Below are positions 6,682 to 8,525 of a stretch of DNA of 8,525 nucleotides, piece after piece. Positions within the stretch are counted from its first letter, which is position 1. Every line of letters starts with the position of its first letter. Made by a program: the position numbers and the translations under genes. The stretch is from Nitrososphaerota archaeon (GTDB lineage: Archaea > Thermoproteota > Bathyarchaeia > Bathyarchaeales > Bathycorpusculaceae), in the NCBI GenBank assembly GCA_031282985.1, contig JAITCR010000169.1, positions 1 through 8,525 of the forward strand, in the 5' to 3' direction. The notes beneath the pieces were generated by a model. That model was not told where the DNA came from, ran no database searches, and saw nothing but the letters and a program-made list of their open reading frames with translations.

Positions 6682-7485
6682 ATGACGCTTGCAAAACGTA
6701 TTATTCCTTGTTTGGATGTTGATCACGGAAAAGTAGTCAAGGGAATCAATTTTTTGCAACTTAAATGTGCAGGTGATCCAGTGGAAATGGCAAAACGTTA
6801 TAGTGACGAAGGCGCTGATGAACTTGTTTTTTTAGATATCACTGCTTCACATGAAAAACGTGACATTACGCAGCAGTACGTGGAAGGTGTAGCTAAAACA
6901 ATCAATATCCCATTTACTGTAGGTGGTGGAATTCGCAACGTAGCAGACGCAAGAAATGTTTTGTGCAGTGGTGCTGATAAAGTTTCAGTTAACACAGCTG
7001 CTGTAGAAAGGCCTCAGGTGATTACAGAGTTGTCAGATGTTTTTGGACAACAATGTATAGTTGTCGCTATTGATGCTAAGCGTAACCTGTATCCGTCTGA
7101 AGGTAAGATTACTGTTCAAACAAGTGAGGGGCCTGTATGGTTTGAAGTTATTACTTATGGGGGTAGAAAAACCACAGGTATTGACGCTGTTGCGTGGGCC
7201 CTGCAAGCAGAGAAGCTGGGTGCAGGTGAATTTCTGGTCACATCCATGGATAAAGATGGTACTGAAAACGGTTTTGATGTTGAACTAACACGGGCAATAT
7301 CGGAACATGTACCTATTCCAGTTATTGCAAGCGGCGGTGCAGGATTGCCTCAACACTTTGTTGACGTTTTTACTGCAGGTAAAGCAGATGCAGCATTAGC
7401 TGCTTCAGTGTTTCATTATAACAAGTATCCTTTACAAATGGTAAAGAATTATTTGCGTAAAACAGGGGTGACAATAAGGCAATGA
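6682..7485 (+). CDS. hisF: IGP synthase cyclase subunit HisF
   Basis: HisF is the (beta/alpha)8 barrel partner of HisH; it uses the delivered ammonia to convert PRFAR to imidazole-glycerol phosphate and AICAR. The 267-residue protein has RIIPCLDVDHGKVVKG (6-21) with catalytic D12, GDPVEMAKRYSDEGADEL (31-48), FLDITAS (50-56), TVGGGIRNV (79-87), GADKVSVNTAAV (97-108), VVAIDAKRN (127-135) with catalytic D131, VTSMDKDGTENGFD (186-199), VIASGGAG (214-221) and ALAASVFH (238-245). Both catalytic aspartates and both phosphate-binding glycine loops are intact. Residues 136-152 form a somewhat extended loop before WFEVITYGGRK. The ATG follows the hisA stop by 3 bases with a weak GGAAG at 6669-6673. Its last four bases overlap the hisI start as ATGA. 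Confidence 0.97.
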   Translation: MTLAKRIIPCLDVDHGKVVKGINFLQLKCAGDPVEMAKRYSDEGADELVFLDITASHEKRDITQQYVEGVAKTINIPFTVGGGIRNVADARNVLCSGADKVSVNTAAVERPQVITELSDVFGQQCIVVAIDAKRNLYPSEGKITVQTSEGPVWFEVITYGGRKTTGIDAVAWALQAEKLGAGEFLVTSMDKDGTENGFDVELTRAISEHVPIPVIASGGAGLPQHFVDVFTAGKADAALAASVFHYNKYPLQMVKNYLRKTGVTIRQ

Positions 7486-7814
7486 TAACTCAAGAGATGC
7501 TTACAAAACTTGATTTTGGTAAAGGTAATGGTTTAATCCCTGTCATAGTTCAAGACGTAAACACAAAAACTGTTCTGATGCTTGCGTATGTAAACAAAGA
7601 AGCTTTGGATTTAACTTTAAAGACTGGTAAAGCAACATATTGGAGTCGTTCTCGTAACGAAATATGGATTAAAGGCGAAACTAGTGGTCACACACAAAAA
7701 ATCATTGAAGTCTCAACCGACTGTGACTACGACACAATACTTTATGTTGTTGAACAAAAAGACAATGCGTGTCACACTGGCTCGTATAGCTGCTTCTTTA
7801 ACAAGTTAAAGTAA
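7482..7814 (+). CDS. hisI: Phosphoribosyl-AMP cyclohydrolase HisI
   Basis: HisI opens the adenine ring of phosphoribosyl-AMP to give ProFAR. At 110 residues it is the single-function archaeal form, a zinc- and magnesium-dependent homodimer, and lacks the C-terminal HisE (PR-ATP pyrophosphohydrolase) domain of bacterial HisIE. Visible motifs: VLMLAYVNKEAL (31-42), GKATYWSRSRNEIWIKGETS (49-68, the conserved SRSR...W.KG.TSG core), STDCDYDT (78-85) and ACHTGSYSCF (96-105). The zinc cysteines by homology are C81, C97 and C104; the magnesium aspartates are D80, D82 and D84. DCDYD replaces the more common DCDGD. The start ATG overlaps the hisF stop by four bases, and GGGGTGA at 7465-7471 lies 10 bases upstream. 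It is the last gene of the operon, and no hisE follows. Confidence 0.96.
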   Translation: MITQEMLTKLDFGKGNGLIPVIVQDVNTKTVLMLAYVNKEALDLTLKTGKATYWSRSRNEIWIKGETSGHTQKIIEVSTDCDYDTILYVVEQKDNACHTGSYSCFFNKLK

Positions 7815-7829
7815 CCGTAATATCCAATC

Positions 7830-7841
7830 TTTTTATTTTTT
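7830..7841 (+). terminator. Oligo-T terminator of the his operon
   Basis: TTTTTATTTTTT begins 16 bases after the hisI stop with no stable hairpin before it, a common archaeal terminator form. It lies within the decayed minus-strand coding remnant, where the same bases encode lysines, so the T run may be incidental. Confidence 0.5.
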
Positions 7842-7969
7842 GGTCCCAATAATAGATTTGATTATATCTACCTATTGCTGGATAGTTTTGGTCTTCGTAT
7901 ATTATGTCTAGTTTTAGTCCGTGTTGTCTGTTTTGTTTTGTAGTTGGTTCCATATTGTTTGTGATGTGT

Positions 7970-8029
7970 CGTCTGGTTGCCATATGCCCCATATGTGGTC
8001 GTTTGGGTGTCGTATGCCCCATCCGTAGT
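7970..8029 (+). repeat. Two 30-base tandem repeat units inside the pseudogene
   Basis: Units 7970-7999 and 8000-8029 match at 23 of 30 positions with no gap; the shared core is TATGCCCCAT. On the minus strand the 30-base period is a multiple of three and encodes GWGIRHPNDH followed by IWGIWQPDDT, so the DNA repeat reflects a ten-residue WGIxxPxD repeat in the lost protein. A weaker third copy may precede it at 7940-7969 (12 of 30). Confidence 0.65.
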
Positions 8030-8060
8030 TTTGATGTAGAATTAGTGCTGCTTCAATTTT

Positions 8061-8100
8061 GGTGGTGTCATAAAACATTTTAGTTTGGGTGGTGTATAAT
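8061..8100 (+). repeat. Direct repeat GGTGGTGT at the IS1-like left end
   Basis: GGTGGTGTCATAA starts at 8061 and GGTGGTGTATAA at 8088, 27 bases apart. Either could be the terminal repeat; the second also contains a TATA-like TATAATTAT (8095-8103) that could drive insA. The minus-strand pseudogene frame stays open through 8061-8087 (reading MFYDTTK), which slightly favours the 8088 boundary. Confidence 0.5.
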
Positions 8101-8117
8101 TATCATTGTGCGAGTTA

Positions 8118-8413
8118 ATGTTTATGACATCAAAAACCCTAACAAAATGCCCCTACTGTGACAGCGATAAAGTATCAAAAAACGACCACAGCAAAGCAGG
8201 CAAACAAGTCTACAACTGCAACAACAAACCTGCACACACAAAAACTTTACAGAAACCTACACAAACAAAACCTACCAACCTGACATACGAAATCAAGTTC
8301 CAAAAATGGCAGTAAAGGGTACAGGAACACGAGCCACAGCACACATACCGGGCATCTCTAAAGACACCGTTACGGCCATTTTAAAAAAACACAAAACTGG
8401 CCCTGGAAAATAA
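8118..8413 (+). pseudogene. InsA-like protein of IS1 family, frame broken
   Basis: InsA is the DNA-binding regulator of IS1 and the N-terminal part of its fused transposase. The frame from ATG 8118 reads MFMTSKTLTKCPYCDSDKVS and then VYNCNNKP, giving a CPYC zinc knuckle and its third cysteine. The homologous reading then moves to frame 2: CTHKNFTETYTNKTYQPDIR, where the fourth cysteine appears, then GTRATAHIPGISKDTVTAIL and KKHKTGPGK with stop TAA 8411-8413. A one-base loss between about 8225 and 8231 explains the shift; without it the protein would be a normal IS1 InsA of about 98 residues. Because of it, the uncorrected frame ends at 8315. GTRATAHIPGIS matches the helix-turn-helix part (GCRATARIMGV in the E. 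coli copy). The element is probably unable to transpose by its own product. Confidence 0.75.
8383..8389 (+). promoter_or_regulatory. IS1-type -1 programmed frameshift site
   Basis: Seven A residues stand in the phase A AAA AAA relative to the InsA frame. A -1 slip here moves from frame 2 to frame 1, exactly the frame of the InsB-like part, and the InsA stop follows about 22 bases later. This matches the A-AAA-AAC site and nearby insA stop of E. coli IS1. The frame change here is therefore natural and not damage. Confidence 0.65.
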
Positions 8414-8525
8414 ACCCTATTTATCTTCAAACGCATCAAAATTTAGAAATTGATGTTGTTTGGACTGATCGTGTTGAAGTTGAAGCTATGGAGATGGATG
8501 AAACATGGTCTTTTATCCATAATAA
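8389..8525 (+). CDS. InsB-like catalytic part of IS1 transposase, partial
   Basis: This frame is made only by -1 slippage from InsA. It reads TQNWPWKINPIYLQTHQNLE, then VEAMEMDETWSFIHN up to the window edge, with no stop. EMDETWSF corresponds to the IS1 EMDEMWSFV block that includes the first acidic catalytic residue of the transposase; the remaining catalytic residues lie to the right. There is no independent start or ribosome site. Since the InsA part upstream is broken, a full transposase is unlikely to be produced from this copy. Confidence 0.65.

Larger units (their letters stand above)
1379..7814 (+). other. Histidine biosynthesis operon hisGDCBHAFI
   Basis: Eight intact genes lie head to tail with overlaps of up to about 16 bases or gaps of no more than 6. 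Junctions: hisG/hisD overlap; hisD/hisC share TAATG; hisC/hisB have 2 bases between; hisB/hisH share TAATG; hisH/hisA have 6 bases; hisA/hisF have 3; hisF/hisI overlap as ATGA. This spacing suggests a single transcript with translational coupling. The order is the one known from bacterial his operons. HisE and histidinol-phosphate phosphatase are not present. Confidence 0.9.
7798..8060 (-). pseudogene. Decayed minus-strand gene of unknown family, cut by an IS1-like element
   Basis: Two minus-strand frames join into one convincing protein piece. From 8060 to about 7923 one frame reads KIEAALILHQNYGWGIRHPN and continues to IWGIWQPDD and IWNQLQNKTDN before a TAA at 7914-7916. The next frame then reads HGLKLDIIYED, NYPAIGRYNQIYYWDQKIK and stops at 7798-7800. 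One lost C near 7923 (AAC CAC reduced to AACAC) explains the break. The piece is rich in aromatic residues and Asn/Asp/Gln, as in archaeal envelope or extracytoplasmic binding proteins, but I do not recognise the family and assign no function. It is the C-terminal part only; the 5' part should lie beyond the insertion element to the right. The gene converges on hisI, and the present stop falls inside the hisI 3' end. The true C-terminus was probably near 7820-7835. Confidence 0.6.
8061..8525 (+). mobile_element. Left part of an IS1-family insertion sequence, running off the window
   Basis: The stretch carries a zinc-finger InsA reading, an A-rich frameshift site and the start of the InsB catalytic part (EMDETWSF), in the IS1 arrangement. 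The left terminal repeat is placed at GGTGGTGTCATAAAAC (8061), since IS1 ends begin with GGT. A second GGTGGTGTATAA at 8088 is an alternative boundary. The right end and target duplication lie outside the window. Confidence 0.75.

Noticed and set aside
7798..8022. 74-codon minus-strand open frame taken as an intact small gene
   Set aside because: Only its second half is protein-like; before about 7923 the true coding sense is in another frame, so it is a frameshifted remnant and not a complete gene.
7940..8029. Three 30-base units as a short CRISPR-like array
   Set aside because: The units are directly adjacent without spacers, diverged, and explained by a repeat in a coding remnant.
422..8093. 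Shared 12-mer AGTTTGGGTGGT at 422-433 and 8082-8093 as flanking attachment repeats of the his block
   Set aside because: A couple of shared 12-mers are expected by chance in 8.5 kb, one copy encodes the transposase C-terminus, and no longer similarity surrounds them.

Overview
The window looks like a piece of an AT-rich archaeal chromosome, most likely an uncultured member of the Bathyarchaeia or a related TACK lineage. Evidence: mesophile-like protein composition, BRE/TATA-like promoter sequences instead of -35/-10 boxes, oligo-T stretches after genes in place of GC-rich hairpin terminators, a HisC whose N-terminus (NENIF in place of the usual NENP) resembles TACK-archaeal forms, and IS481-like and IS1-like remnants of types common in archaea. 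The lineage is an inference; there is no rRNA or other phylogenetic marker here.

Layout. 1-492: decayed right end of an IS481-like DDE insertion sequence, with one stop and one frameshift in the transposase. 545-1108: an intact 187-residue protein of unknown function with a possible DNA-binding N-terminus, probably transcribed from its own TATA promoter. 1109-1378: a 270-base gap with a candidate his promoter and several short hairpins. 1379-7814: eight intact, tightly packed histidine genes, hisG-hisD-hisC-hisB-hisH-hisA-hisF-hisI, all on the + strand. 7798-8060: remains of a minus-strand gene of unknown family, with one frameshift and its 5' part cut off by an insertion sequence. From 8061 (or 8088) to the edge: the left part of an IS1-family element that keeps the A-rich programmed frameshift site but has a separate frame break in insA.

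How the genes work together. HisG joins PRPP and ATP; HisI opens the adenine ring of PR-AMP; HisA isomerises ProFAR; HisH and HisF form the glutamine-dependent IGP synthase; HisB dehydrates IGP; HisC transaminates; HisD carries out the last two oxidations to histidine. Two steps have no gene in the window: PR-ATP pyrophosphohydrolase (HisE) and histidinol-phosphate phosphatase. HisI has no HisE domain and HisB has no phosphatase domain, so these must be encoded elsewhere. Genes overlap or are separated by only a few bases, and most have a recognisable Shine-Dalgarno sequence, indicating one polycistronic and probably translationally coupled transcript.

I found no clear new multi-gene system. 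The most notable items are the contrast between an intact his operon and decayed flanks, the split minus-strand pseudogene with an internal WGI repeat, the IS1 frameshift signal, and the unknown 187-residue gene with an inverted repeat around its TATA box.
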